Origin: Bacteroidales bacterium UBA4814
Lineage (GTDB): Bacteria; Bacteroidota; Bacteroidia; Bacteroidales; UBA7960
Length of the DNA stretch: 54,130 bases
Assembly (NCBI GenBank): GCA_002402465.1
Contig: DHFW01000006.1
Span: forward strand, 1-54,130
Reading direction: 5' to 3'
Below, piece after piece: positions 15,605 through 25,175 of the stretch (its first letter is position 1; each line of letters starts with the position of its first letter). The notes beneath the pieces are model-generated. The model saw nothing but the letters and a program-made list of their open reading frames with translations. It ran no database searches and was not told where the DNA came from. The position numbers and the translations under genes were made by a program.

Positions 15605-16909
15605 ATGAAGAAGAAGTCTTTTTTGAAAAAGCAACTTGCACTTATCGTGGCGTTTCTTGTCTTAGCCCTACCGGGCTTTGCCCAGGAGCCCATGCAATTT
15701 AGCCTGGAGGGTGCGCGTCAGCATGCTCTTGAATACAACAAGAATATGGTAAATGCCGGCCTTTCTACCCAGGAAGCCCAGGCCCGTTTGTGGGAAGCCA
15801 TTGCAAACGGCCTGCCCCAAATCAATGCTACCCTTGATTACAGTAACTTCTTTGGTTCCAAGGCCTCTCTCGGCGCCATGCCCGGTTTTGAAATCGAGTT
15901 TAACCCAACGAGCAATCTGAGCATTTCGTTAGGCCAGCTTATTTTCAGCGGCAACTACATTGTGGGTATTCAAATGGCCAAACTTTACCAGGAAGTTACC
16001 CAAACCAGCCTCGAAAAAACCGAACTCGATATTATTCAGCAGGTTTCGCAGGCCTATTTCCTGGTGCTGATTTCGCAACAGTCAAAAGAACTGGTGGAAG
16101 GCAACCTTGCCAATATGCGCGACATTCTTGAGAAAACCCGCACTATGGTTTATGCCGGCGTGGCCGAAGAGCTCGACTACGATCAATTGGCTGTACAGGT
16201 GTCGATGCTAAGCAACACCCTTCGTTCGGCCGAACGTCAGCTTGAACTGGCTTTTAACATGCTGCGCGTGCAAATGGGCCTTACGGCCGATACCGAGATT
16301 GTGCTTACTGACAAGCTCGAAGACATTGCCCTGGGCAGCGATCTCTCGTTAACCTTGTCGAAGTCATTTTCATTAAATAACAACCCGGACTTCAGGCTGC
16401 TCAAGCTTCAAACTGATCTGGCCGAAAAACAGGTTAATATGGAAAGGGCCGCTTACCTGCCAAGTCTTACAGGCTTTTACAGCTACACTGAGAAACTGCT
16501 GAAGCCTGAGTTCGATATCCAGCCTAAGCATGTAATCGGGGTTAATATGAATGTTCCCATCTTTTCGAGCGGTGTGCGCCGTGCAAAAGTCAGCCAGGCC
16601 CGCATAAACCTCGAAATGACACAAAATCAGCAGGAGCTGGTGGCTGAGCAACTTCTTATTCAGGAGAAGCAGCTGCGTTTCAATCTGAACAATGCCATCG
16701 AACAATACGAAAGTGAGGTGAGCAACCTGGAGGTGGCCCGGAGGGTATATCAAAACATGAACATCAAATACGGGCAGGGTATGGTTTCGAGCCTCGACCT
16801 TATTACGGCAAACAGCAACTACCTGCAGGCTGAGGGCAGCTATATCAATTCTATTTTTCAGTTGCTCGAAGCCAGCCTGGCACTCAACAAACTGCTGAAT
16901 AACTTTTAA
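15605..16909 (+). CDS. TolC-like outer-membrane efflux protein
   Basis: This is a 434-residue outer-membrane factor of a tripartite pump. The frame is open from 15476, but the ATG at 15605 starts a convincing signal peptide (MKKKSFLKKQLALIVAFLVL, cleaved after GFAQ), so I use that. The mature part has the alternating helical layout of OEP proteins, two repeats beginning near SLEGARQHALEYN and SFSLNNNPDFRLLKLQ, and ends in a typical LEASLALNKLL helix. It is first in the TolC-adaptor-RND-PII-LpxA run, 60 bp before the adaptor. A weak promoter (TTTG at 15517-15520, TAATTTCG at 15544-15551) lies upstream. Confidence 0.92.
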   Translation: MKKKSFLKKQLALIVAFLVLALPGFAQEPMQFSLEGARQHALEYNKNMVNAGLSTQEAQARLWEAIANGLPQINATLDYSNFFGSKASLGAMPGFEIEFNPTSNLSISLGQLIFSGNYIVGIQMAKLYQEVTQTSLEKTELDIIQQVSQAYFLVLISQQSKELVEGNLANMRDILEKTRTMVYAGVAEELDYDQLAVQVSMLSNTLRSAERQLELAFNMLRVQMGLTADTEIVLTDKLEDIALGSDLSLTLSKSFSLNNNPDFRLLKLQTDLAEKQVNMERAAYLPSLTGFYSYTEKLLKPEFDIQPKHVIGVNMNVPIFSSGVRRAKVSQARINLEMTQNQQELVAEQLLIQEKQLRFNLNNAIEQYESEVSNLEVARRVYQNMNIKYGQGMVSSLDLITANSNYLQAEGSYINSIFQLLEASLALNKLLNNF

Positions 16910-16969
16910 TCCAGCCATAACTTTCAACAAAAAAAAACTGACGATTTAATCATATATAACTTTTCAACG

Positions 16970-18031
16970 ATGAAAATGAACAAAATTTTGAAGACCCTAA
17001 TGATTGTTCCGTTTGCAGGAATTTTACTTTCGGCTTGCTCAGGGGGCAGCTCAAGCGATGCCACCAAAGGGCAGGAAGCCGAAGAGCGTGTGGAAGAGGT
17101 AAGAATACAGGAACTTTCGTATGAACAAATCACGCGGTCGGCAACCTACACTGCCCACCTGCAGGCATTCAGGGAAGTACACCTTGCTTCTGCTTCGCCC
17201 GGGCGCATTGAGCGTATTCTGGTTGATGTCGGCGATCGCTTTGCCGAAGGCCACCTGCTGGTAGAAATGGATCAGACGCAGCTCCGCCAGGCTGAGATTC
17301 AGTTCCAGAGCCTCGAAGTGGATTACCGCCGACTTGACACCCTGCGCAAGGCCGGGAGCATTTCGCAGCAGCAATACGACCAGATTAAAACCCAATACGA
17401 CCTGGCCAAGACGAACGTACAGTTTCTGCGCGAGAATACCCGGCTGCTGGCTCCCTTCTCCGGCGTGGTATCGGGCAAGTACTTCGAAAATGGTGAAATG
17501 TTTTCAGGTGCCCCCAATACGCAGGCAGGCAAGGCAGCCATACTGTCGCTGGTGCAGACCAACAGGCTTAAGGCCGTGGTAAATGTGGCTGAGCGCTTTT
17601 ATCCATATTTGAAAGTCGGTTCATTGGTTAATATTACAACCGATGTTTTTCCAGGAGAAGTATTCCAGGGAACCGTTTCTATGATTTATCCAACCATTGA
17701 AGCGGCCACGCGCTCATTCAAAATTGAGATTACCGTTCCCAATGCGCAGGAAAAACTGCGTCCAGGCATGTTTGCACGGGCCAGTCTTGAAATTTTGCAG
17801 ACGGAAGCCTTCCTGGTACCGTCCATTTCTGTTCTCAAACTTCAGGGCTCCAATGAGCGATACATTTTCCTCGAAGAAAATGGCAGGGCAAGAAGGGTGC
17901 CCGTTGAACTGGGCGAACGCTTCGACGACATGGTAGAAGTGCTTTCCGACCAGGTATCTCCCGGCGATCGCATCATTATTGCAGGGCAGGCCAGGTTGGT
18001 TGATGGTGTCCGTGTGAACGTGCAACAATAA
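16970..18031 (+). CDS. RND efflux periplasmic adaptor (membrane fusion protein), lipoprotein
   Basis: This 353-residue HlyD/AcrA-type adaptor has a lipoprotein signal with lipobox LLSAC, lipidated at Cys23. A biotinyl-lipoyl-like domain (ASPGRIERILVDVGDRFAEG and LLAPFSGVVSGKYFENGEM halves) flanks a helical hairpin around residues 100-145. A beta-barrel region (VNITTDVFPGEVFQGTV) and a membrane-proximal domain follow. It links the inner-membrane RND pump to the TolC-like protein. It is co-directional, with 46 bp to the permease gene. The usual length for the family is 350-400 residues. Confidence 0.93.
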   Translation: MKMNKILKTLMIVPFAGILLSACSGGSSSDATKGQEAEERVEEVRIQELSYEQITRSATYTAHLQAFREVHLASASPGRIERILVDVGDRFAEGHLLVEMDQTQLRQAEIQFQSLEVDYRRLDTLRKAGSISQQQYDQIKTQYDLAKTNVQFLRENTRLLAPFSGVVSGKYFENGEMFSGAPNTQAGKAAILSLVQTNRLKAVVNVAERFYPYLKVGSLVNITTDVFPGEVFQGTVSMIYPTIEAATRSFKIEITVPNAQEKLRPGMFARASLEILQTEAFLVPSISVLKLQGSNERYIFLEENGRARRVPVELGERFDDMVEVLSDQVSPGDRIIIAGQARLVDGVRVNVQQ

Positions 18032-18077
18032 GCACATGTTTTTTAAAACTGATATTCAGAACTAATTCTTTGTTAAA

Positions 18078-21000
18078 ATGAGTATATACAAAAGTGCAGT
18101 CAACAAGCCAATTACGACGCTGATGATTTTCGTCGGCCTGATCGTAGTGGGTATTTATACGTTGATTTACATGCCCGTTGATTTGTTCCCGGAAGTGGAG
18201 CCTCCTATTATTTCGGTAATTACCAGTTACCCGGGAGCCAACGCCAGCGATATTGAAGTAAATATTACCCGACCCTTGGAAGATGCCTTTAATAGCATCG
18301 ATAACTTGGATGAAATCACATCGACCAGCAGCGACAACCTGTCGGTTATCTTCCTTCGGTTTGAATGGGACACAGACCTGAACGAGGCATCGAGCGAGAT
18401 ACGCGATGTGCTGGACCTTCTCTACGATTTTTTGCCCGACGGGGTAAACAGGCCTACCATTTTTAAATTCGACCTGAGCATGTTGCCTATCGCTATGTTT
18501 GCCGTTACGGCCAGCGATAGTTATCAGGGTCTGGAGAAAATTCTTGATGAAGTCATCATAAATCCCCTAAACCGCATTGATGGCATTGGCTCAGTGATGA
18601 TGGTCGGAACCCCTCAGCGCAGGATTTATGTGGAGGCCGACCCGGTAAAACTGGAGGCCTACAATTTGTCTATTGAGCAGATCGGCAGCGTGATACAGGC
18701 CGAAAACCTTAATATGCCTTCGGGTAGGATTAAAATGGGACAAATTGACTACCAGCTTCGGATTGAAGGCGAAGTGCGCGAAAGCAGCGAACTCGAAGAC
18801 TTGGTGGTTGGCCATTTTCAAGGCAGTTCCGTTTATCTCAGGGATGTGGCTAGCGTTCGCGATACCCTGCGCGATGTCACCCTCGAATCCCGGACTATGG
18901 GCAGCCAGGGGGTCAGGCTAATGGTTATGAAACAGTCGGGGGCCAATACCGTGCGTGTAGCCAGCCAAGTAAAGGATGCCATCGACGAGCTGAAAAAAGA
19001 ACTGCCCCCCGATGTGGAAATTATGGAGATAATGGACTCCTCAGTCTTTATCAGGAATTCTGTGAATAACCTTACCCAAACCATGCTCTGGGCTTTGTTT
19101 TTTGTGGTACTGGTAGTATTGTTCTTTCTTGGAAAATGGAGGGCCACTTTTATTGTGGTGCTCACCATTCCCATTTCGCTTATCGTTTCTTTTATCTATC
19201 TGTTTATAACAGGTGGTTCCATCAATATTATTTCACTGGCTTCCCTTTCCATAGCCCTGGGTATGGTGGTTGACGATGCCATTGTGGTACTCGAAAACAT
19301 TACCCGGCACGTGGAGCGCGGCACCAGTCCGCGCGAAGCGGCCATTTATGCCACTAACGAGGTATGGCTTTCGGTAATCATCACCACCCTGGTTATTGTG
19401 GCCGTATTCTTCCCACTAACCCTGGTGGGTGGGATGACCGGCGTATTGTTTAAACAACTTGGATGGATTGTAACTATTACGGTGGTAACCTCAACTGCAG
19501 CAGCCATTACGCTTACCCCAATGCTTTCCTCTAAGCTGCTTGGTTTAAAAACCAAAAAACTGGCTTCCATAGGTACCATCCACAACCGCGTTATTAATCC
19601 ATTTCTTTCCTGGGTTGAAGATTTTTATGAAAAAACCCTCAGGGTGGCCTTGGTTAACAAAAAAATGGTGCTGCTCATTTCTGCGGTAATTTTTGTCGGA
19701 TCTCTATTTCTTTTGCGTTTTGTCAGCACCGAGTTTATGCCAGAGTCGGATGGGGGGCAGCTTTCTGTTGATGTAGAACTTACCTCTGGCCTCAGGGTAG
19801 AAGAAACCATGAGGATCGCTGTTCATCTGGAAGATATTATTCGTGAACGCTATCCCGAAGTCGATCGTTTCTCCCTTACCAGTGGCTCTGATGACGAGGG
19901 AGGTATGTCAGGCATATTCACTCAGGCAAGCTCAAACACGATAAGCCTGATAATGCGATTGTTGCCTGTCGACGAGCGTGAACGCTCCGTCTGGGAAATT
20001 GCCGAAGATTTTCGAAGGCAGCTTGAAAATATACCCGAAGTGGTTGAGTATTCCGTTTCTACTGGAGCCGCTGGTGGTTTTGGAGGCTCTGCGGTTGAGG
20101 TGGAAATTTTTGGCTACGACTTTGAGACCACCAACCGCCTGGCCCACGAATTGAGAGAAAAGATCGACGCGATCCCCGGTGCTGAAGATGTCAAGATCAG
20201 CCGTAAGGACGACCGCCCGGAACTGCAGGTGGTGCTCGACCGCAATAAACTGGCCGAGAACGGGCTCAACACTGCTATGGTTTCAGCGGCCCTGCGCAAC
20301 AGGGTGACGGGCATGACGGCTTCCATCTTTCGAGAAGAAGGCGAAGAGTATGATATCATTGTCAGGTACAGCGAAGAATTTCGCAATACCATTTCCGACC
20401 TGGAAGCCTTCACCATAACAAACCCCATGGGCCAGCGGGTGAGGCTGGGTGAACTGGGCGAAGTAAGGGAATACTGGAATCCGCCAAGCATACAGCGAAA
20501 AGATCGCGAAAGGATAGTAACCGTCTCGGCCGTGCCTTCGGGTATTGCTCTTGGCGACCTGGCCCAGCAAATCAACGAAATTGTGGCCGAAACCGAAGTG
20601 CCGCGTGGCGTTGTGATTAATGTGGGCGGAGCCTTTGAAGATATGATGGACTCATTTATGGACCTTGGCCTGCTGTTGCTTATCAGCCTTGTCCTTGTAT
20701 TCCTGGTTATGGCCTCGCAGTTTGAGTCGTTCATTATGCCGTTTGTCATTATGTTTTCCATTCCATTCTCATTTACAGGAGTAATACTTGCCCTGCTTGT
20801 TACCAATACCACCCTAAGTGTTATTGCTGGCCTGGGGGCCGTGCTGCTCATTGGTATTGTGGTGAAGAATGGTATTGTACTCATAGACTATATAAACCTG
20901 ATGCGCGACCGTGGTTATGCCCTTAATGAGGCCATTGCCCTTTCAGGAAAATTGCGTTTGCGCCCGGTGCTTATGACGGCCTTTACTACCATTCTGGCTA

Positions 21001-21206
21001 TGCTCCCCATGGCCCTCAGCAGGGGCGAAGGCTCCGAAATATGGAGCCCCATGGGTATTTCGCTTATTGGTGGTTTGATTTTCTCCACCTTCGTAACCAT
21101 GGTGCTGGTGCCGGTGGTGTATGGCTTGGTTTCGCGCAGGGGCGAACGCGACAAAATTCGCAAGGTAAGGGAAAAGTTCACATTTTTAAATGAGAAAAAC
21201 GATTAG
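18078..21206 (+). CDS. RND-family efflux permease (AcrB/HAE1-like)
   Basis: This 1042-residue proton-driven pump has the standard topology: one helix, a large periplasmic loop (about 35-330), a six-helix bundle, a second loop and a second bundle. The proton-relay aspartate pair is in GMVVDDAIVVLENI in TM4 (near residue 400). The second half carries GIVVKNGIVLIDYINLMRDRG, where a lysine faces the relay, as expected in this family. The start VNKPITTLMIFVGLI is typical of Bacteroidota hydrophobe/amphiphile pumps. The TolC-adaptor-permease gene order is complete. The substrate is unknown, and the sequence is closer to drug or lipid exporters than to CusA-type metal pumps. Confidence 0.95.
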   Translation: MSIYKSAVNKPITTLMIFVGLIVVGIYTLIYMPVDLFPEVEPPIISVITSYPGANASDIEVNITRPLEDAFNSIDNLDEITSTSSDNLSVIFLRFEWDTDLNEASSEIRDVLDLLYDFLPDGVNRPTIFKFDLSMLPIAMFAVTASDSYQGLEKILDEVIINPLNRIDGIGSVMMVGTPQRRIYVEADPVKLEAYNLSIEQIGSVIQAENLNMPSGRIKMGQIDYQLRIEGEVRESSELEDLVVGHFQGSSVYLRDVASVRDTLRDVTLESRTMGSQGVRLMVMKQSGANTVRVASQVKDAIDELKKELPPDVEIMEIMDSSVFIRNSVNNLTQTMLWALFFVVLVVLFFLGKWRATFIVVLTIPISLIVSFIYLFITGGSINIISLASLSIALGMVVDDAIVVLENITRHVERGTSPREAAIYATNEVWLSVIITTLVIVAVFFPLTLVGGMTGVLFKQLGWIVTITVVTSTAAAITLTPMLSSKLLGLKTKKLASIGTIHNRVINPFLSWVEDFYEKTLRVALVNKKMVLLISAVIFVGSLFLLRFVSTEFMPESDGGQLSVDVELTSGLRVEETMRIAVHLEDIIRERYPEVDRFSLTSGSDDEGGMSGIFTQASSNTISLIMRLLPVDERERSVWEIAEDFRRQLENIPEVVEYSVSTGAAGGFGGSAVEVEIFGYDFETTNRLAHELREKIDAIPGAEDVKISRKDDRPELQVVLDRNKLAENGLNTAMVSAALRNRVTGMTASIFREEGEEYDIIVRYSEEFRNTISDLEAFTITNPMGQRVRLGELGEVREYWNPPSIQRKDRERIVTVSAVPSGIALGDLAQQINEIVAETEVPRGVVINVGGAFEDMMDSFMDLGLLLLISLVLVFLVMASQFESFIMPFVIMFSIPFSFTGVILALLVTNTTLSVIAGLGAVLLIGIVVKNGIVLIDYINLMRDRGYALNEAIALSGKLRLRPVLMTAFTTILAMLPMALSRGEGSEIWSPMGISLIGGLIFSTFVTMVLVPVVYGLVSRRGERDKIRKVREKFTFLNEKND

Positions 21207-21208
21207 TC

Positions 21209-21505
21209 ATGATGAAAGCAGTAATGATCATATTTAACCAGGCCAACAGCGAAAGGGTAGAGTTTATCTTAGACCAGCTGGAGATCAGGGGTTTTACCTG
21301 GTGGAACGATGTGCAGGGCAGGGGTACTGAAACCGGCGATCCACGCCGCGGAACCCACACCTGGCCCGAACTGAACTCGGCCGCCTTTGTGGTGATACCC
21401 GAAGAAAAAGTGAACCCTCTGCTAGACTGCCTGAAAAAGCTCGATGAAGTGAATAAGGAAGTGGGCGTGAGAGCCTTTGTTATGAACGTGGAAAAAACCT
21501 ATTAA
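21209..21505 (+). CDS. PII-like small signalling protein
   Basis: This 98-residue protein resembles the PII/ferredoxin-like superfamily: an N-terminal strand KAVMIIFNQ, the helix SERVEFILDQLEIRG, a loop rich in Gly/Thr (GRGTETGDPRRGTHTW, 36-51) at the T-loop position, and a C-terminal strand. Canonical PII uridylylation motifs are absent. It starts 2 bp after the permease stop and is followed 2 bp later by lpxA, so coupling to the pump is tight. Small PII-like proteins beside transporters can regulate them, often by binding nucleotides. That role here is inference. Confidence 0.75.
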   Translation: MMKAVMIIFNQANSERVEFILDQLEIRGFTWWNDVQGRGTETGDPRRGTHTWPELNSAAFVVIPEEKVNPLLDCLKKLDEVNKEVGVRAFVMNVEKTY

Positions 21506-21507
21506 CA

Positions 21508-22338
21508 ATGAGTATTTCAAAACTTGCAGAGATTCATCCTGATGCTGTAATTGGAAAGGATGTGAGTATTGAAGCTTTTGTCAGAATCGATAATGATGTG
21601 ATAATTGGCGAGGGCACCTGGATTGGCACCGGAGCAAGCATTTATCCAGGTGCTCGCATTGGGAAGAACTGTAAAATATATCCCGGAGCGGTAATAGCTG
21701 GAATTCCTCAGGACCTTAAGTTCAGAGGTGAATATTCCACCGTCGAGATTGGCGATTACACCTCGGTGAGGGAATATGTCACCATTAGCCGTGGAACGGC
21801 CAGCAAGGGCGTTACCCGTGTGGGAAGTCATACTTTGTTAATGGCATATGCACACGTTGGGCACGACTCGGAAGTGGGCAACTATTGCGTCATCGCCAAT
21901 GGTGTGCAGATTGCCGGCGAGGTAGTAATTGACGACTGGGTAGTGATAGGAGGTCTTAGTGCGGTGCACCAGTTTTGCCGTGTAGGTGCCCATGCCATGG
22001 TTTCGGGTATGACCGGTATTTTGTCCGACGTTGCGCCCTACACCAAAGTGTTTGGCGTGCCGGCCCATTATGTGGGGGTAAATGCCATTGGCCTCAAGCG
22101 GCGAGGTTATACCAATGACCAGATTCATTGCATCCAGGATGTGTACCGGGTTGTTTATCAAGGGGGCATGAACGTTTCCCAGGCCCTGGAATATCTCGAG
22201 ATGAACCTGCCCGCTTCTGACGAAAAGGAGTTTATTAGCAGCTTTATACGCAACTCAGAGCGGGGTATCATAAAAACCGTTGGTGCAAATGAAGCTGTTC
22301 CAGAGGTAAATTCCAAATTCAGGAAGTTTACAAAATAG
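21508..22338 (+). CDS. lpxA: UDP-N-acetylglucosamine acyltransferase
   Basis: This 276-residue LpxA catalyses the first acylation of lipid A synthesis from UDP-GlcNAc and acyl-ACP, in the cytosol. The N-terminal two thirds form left-handed beta-helix hexapeptide repeats. The catalytic pair AHVGHD (His116 and His119) matches His122/His125 of E. coli LpxA. The C-terminal helical domain (about 190-260) is present. Its place at the end of an efflux operon, 2 bp after the PII-like gene and away from lpxC/fabZ or lpxD, is unusual. It may be a second copy; whether another lpxA exists elsewhere cannot be seen here. Confidence 0.9.
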   Translation: MSISKLAEIHPDAVIGKDVSIEAFVRIDNDVIIGEGTWIGTGASIYPGARIGKNCKIYPGAVIAGIPQDLKFRGEYSTVEIGDYTSVREYVTISRGTASKGVTRVGSHTLLMAYAHVGHDSEVGNYCVIANGVQIAGEVVIDDWVVIGGLSAVHQFCRVGAHAMVSGMTGILSDVAPYTKVFGVPAHYVGVNAIGLKRRGYTNDQIHCIQDVYRVVYQGGMNVSQALEYLEMNLPASDEKEFISSFIRNSERGIIKTVGANEAVPEVNSKFRKFTK

Positions 22339-22362
22339 CTTCTTCCCACGGAAATCCTTTTG

Positions 22363-24720
22363 CTAAAACGGCCAGAAAAAGGGCAGCAGCAGGAAAACCA
22401 GGGCCATTACAACCAGCGAAAGCGGAAGCCCAAGTTTGAAGTAATCGGTGAATTTGTAGCCACCTGGGCCCATGACCAGCAAATTGGCTGGGTGGGATAT
22501 GGGGCTGAGAAAACTTCCGGCTGCAGCAATGGAAATGGCCATCATCAGGCTGTGGGGCGATATGCTGAAACTTTCGGCTGCCTGTAGTACCACTGGCGAC
22601 ATGATGACCACCAGTGCTGCGGGAGGTATGGCAAGCGTAGCCACGATGGTGAGCACGTACAGCCCAGCCATTACGCCCCAGGGCCCGAACCGCCCCACCG
22701 TTTCAACCACTCCCTGTGCCAGCAGCGCAGCAGCACCGGTTTGATGCATGGCTGCACCCAATGGGAGTAAACCTGCAATCAAAAAAACGGAGCGCCATTC
22801 AATGGCTCGGTAAGCTTCTTCCATTTTGAGACAACCTGTAAGAACCATTAATGCAATGCCTATCACTGCCATAATCGCCAGGGGAATAAACCCCAAGAGC
22901 ACCGGCAGCAGTATGCCGAGCATAACCAAAGTGGCCGTGAGGGCCTTGTGGGTGCGCAGGGGTTGCGACATGGTATCTGTAAGCAGAATGAAATCAGGCT
23001 CGCTCCCGATAAGTTCCAGTTTTTCGCGTTTGCCATAAAGCAACAAGGCTTCGCCAAAGCGCAAAGGCAGGTTGTGAAGGTTGGTGCGGTAGGCGCGACC
23101 TTCGCGCCAAATGGCCAGAACCGTCAGTCCGTATTTTTTTCTGAAATTGATGTCTCTTAATGTTTTTCCTGCAAGCAAGGATCGGGGCGCCAGCACAACC
23201 TCCGCCATAAGAACATCAGGGGTTTCGAGGCTTTGTGCAGCCGGGATGTGTTCTTCAGAGATTTCAATATCCATGAGTCTTTGAAGCAAAGAAAGATCTT
23301 TTATGCTGCCTTGCACCAGCAGGCGGTCGCCTGGTAAAAACTTTTCGCCGGGTTTGGGCATAAGGAGTTGCTGCCCCTCCCTGATAATTCCCAGCACCGT
23401 CAGTCCAAATGCCTCACCAAGCTGGGTTTCGGCAATGGCCTTGTCAAATAGCTCCGCATCTTCGCTGATTTCCATAATGAAGAGTGCGTCATGCAGGTGG
23501 TATTTTTCTGTTATTTCGCTGGTTTTGAGTTCATGCAGAGCTTCAATGTACCCTGCTTTTTCAAGCACTTCCATATCTTCAGCAGGTCCGTGCAGCAATA
23601 AAAAATCGCCCGCCTGAATTTCTTCTTTCTTAAGTTGATCTCCATAGATCAGGGCTTCTCTTTTCAGGGCAATAATGTTTACCCTAAGTTGTTTCTGAAG
23701 GCTTTGGCTTGATGTACACTGCCCAATAATCGGTGAGTTTTCTGCAACCACTGCTTCAAAAAAGTCGAGATCGGCCAGGTTGATGCTTGCGGGGTCGATG
23801 CCTGTCTGTTCAGGAAGCATAATTTTCCAATCTTTCAGTGCTTTAATGGCGTCGAGCCTTCCCTGTACAAAAAGCTTGTCGTTGGCCCGCAGAAGGGTGT
23901 CTGGTCCGGGATCAAGTATGGTTCCACCCCCGTGTCTTTTCACCGAAAGCACGTTAATTCCAAGGGCAGCACGCAAACGGCTTTCAGCAAGGGTTTTTCC
24001 GGTCAGCTCAGATTTTTCTCCGATTTTCATCATGAAGGTTCGGCCTTCCAGTTCGTAAGATGTTGAAAGTGTCTTTTCCCCGCCAAGGGGCCCGTTTTGT
24101 GCCACATCCTTTTTGGGCAGCAAGTGCCTGCCAATAAAAGCAATAAAAAGGATGCCGCCAAGCATTGCACCCATGCCCACAGGCGTAAAATCGAACAATT
24201 GAAAGGGTTCAAGCCCTGCATCCTGCAAAGCAAAACTCACGAGCAGGTTTGGCGGAGTTCCTATGAGTGTGGTAAGGCCGCCCAGCAGGCATCCATATGC
24301 CAGAGGCATGAGCAGGCGCGAAGGCGGCCTTTGGGTTGAGCGCGCAATGTCCATAACCACCGGCAACATAAGAACAGCCACTCCAATGTTGTTCATAACG
24401 GCCGAAAGCAAGCCCGCTGTGAGCATAATGACCATGATCATTCTGGGCTCGCTGTGGCCTGCCATTTTAAGCACCTGCCGGCCTATTATGCGAGCCACAC
24501 CGGTTTGCGAAAGGGCAGCACTTAAAATAAACATGGCCCAGACAGTGACCACCGCAGGATTGCTGAAACCCGAAAGCGCTTCGGCAGGGGTAACCAGGCC
24601 GGTTAGCGCCAGGCTGCCCAAAACCAGCAAAGCCACTATGTCCATGCGAATCCAGCCACTGAAGAAAAAAGTTAGGGCTGTGATAATGATTAAGAAAACA
24701 AGGATAATGTCAAGAGTCAT
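22363..24720 (-). CDS. SLC13-type (DASS/CitM-like) permease with internal RCK_C regulatory domains
   Basis: This 785-residue membrane transporter has a first membrane half (about 1-210) with GFSNPAVVTVWAMFILSAAL, MNNIGVAVLMLPV and LIGTPPNLL. A long cytoplasmic insert (about 215-590) contains repeated TrkA-C/RCK_C-like modules. A second membrane half (about 595-785) ends with ISPISHPANLLVMGPGG. The paired NxxGTPPN/SHPANLL signatures are hallmarks of the anion/Na+ symporter clan. An ATG start at 24720 is preferred over an in-frame TTG two codons upstream. Sulfate, dicarboxylate or other anions are possible substrates. It converges with lpxA, with 24 bp between them. Confidence 0.88.
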   Translation of the reverse strand: MTLDIILVFLIIITALTFFFSGWIRMDIVALLVLGSLALTGLVTPAEALSGFSNPAVVTVWAMFILSAALSQTGVARIIGRQVLKMAGHSEPRMIMVIMLTAGLLSAVMNNIGVAVLMLPVVMDIARSTQRPPSRLLMPLAYGCLLGGLTTLIGTPPNLLVSFALQDAGLEPFQLFDFTPVGMGAMLGGILFIAFIGRHLLPKKDVAQNGPLGGEKTLSTSYELEGRTFMMKIGEKSELTGKTLAESRLRAALGINVLSVKRHGGGTILDPGPDTLLRANDKLFVQGRLDAIKALKDWKIMLPEQTGIDPASINLADLDFFEAVVAENSPIIGQCTSSQSLQKQLRVNIIALKREALIYGDQLKKEEIQAGDFLLLHGPAEDMEVLEKAGYIEALHELKTSEITEKYHLHDALFIMEISEDAELFDKAIAETQLGEAFGLTVLGIIREGQQLLMPKPGEKFLPGDRLLVQGSIKDLSLLQRLMDIEISEEHIPAAQSLETPDVLMAEVVLAPRSLLAGKTLRDINFRKKYGLTVLAIWREGRAYRTNLHNLPLRFGEALLLYGKREKLELIGSEPDFILLTDTMSQPLRTHKALTATLVMLGILLPVLLGFIPLAIMAVIGIALMVLTGCLKMEEAYRAIEWRSVFLIAGLLPLGAAMHQTGAAALLAQGVVETVGRFGPWGVMAGLYVLTIVATLAIPPAALVVIMSPVVLQAAESFSISPHSLMMAISIAAAGSFLSPISHPANLLVMGPGGYKFTDYFKLGLPLSLVVMALVFLLLPFFWPF

Positions 24721-24879
24721 AATCAACTTATTTCTCGTGGCGGGTAAAGTTACTTGATATTCGGCAAATTTGTTAAATTAGTGGTTGAAAAGCCTGATTT
24801 CGAAATGCAATTTTTTCTTTAAATATTGATGTTTTGCATAAGTCACATTTCAAACTATAAATTTAATCAGAGGAAGCGT

Positions 24880-25008
24880 ATGAAAGCAATGGTAATAAAT
24901 CAGTTTGGAGGTCCGGAGCAGCTTGCTATGCAAGAAGTTGCCAAAGCCCATGAGCTCATTGAATCTGAAAGGGTGAGAGGGAAATTGGTGCGGGAGGTAA
25001 TTGGTTGA
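24880..25008 (+). pseudogene. Alcohol dehydrogenase/quinone oxidoreductase with almost the whole gene deleted internally
   Basis: This 42-codon frame begins MKAMVINQFGGPEQLAMQEV, the typical N-terminus of MDR-type zinc alcohol dehydrogenases and quinone oxidoreductases. It continues directly as AKAHELIESERVRGKLVREV, the typical C-terminus of the same superfamily (AHE-x-IES...GK-x-V). About 280-300 residues that should separate these ends are missing, while the frame is preserved across the junction near codon 20-21. No catalytic or Rossmann region remains. It is a clean internal-deletion remnant rather than random decay. The rest of the 24721-25175 gap shows only a promoter-like site before the desaturase. 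Confidence 0.7.
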
Positions 25009-25103
25009 ATTTGGTTTTATCTAAATTTCCTTAATGCGATGTAATAAAGGATTGAATTTATCTTTAAGCCTTTATTTTGTGATGATTTGACACAATATAG
25101 TCG

Positions 25104-25111
25104 TACCTTTA
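25104..25111 (+). promoter_or_regulatory. Possible -7 promoter element of the desaturase gene
   Basis: TACCTTTA is one mismatch from TAnnTTTG. It ends one base before the first in-frame ATG (25113), so transcription probably starts inside the longer frame. This favours the ATG at 25176. Confidence 0.35.
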
Positions 25112-25175
25112 TATGGGTATTGCCGTAGTGAAATTGCATTTTCAGGCAATGCTAAAGCAATACCCGGCTTGGATT

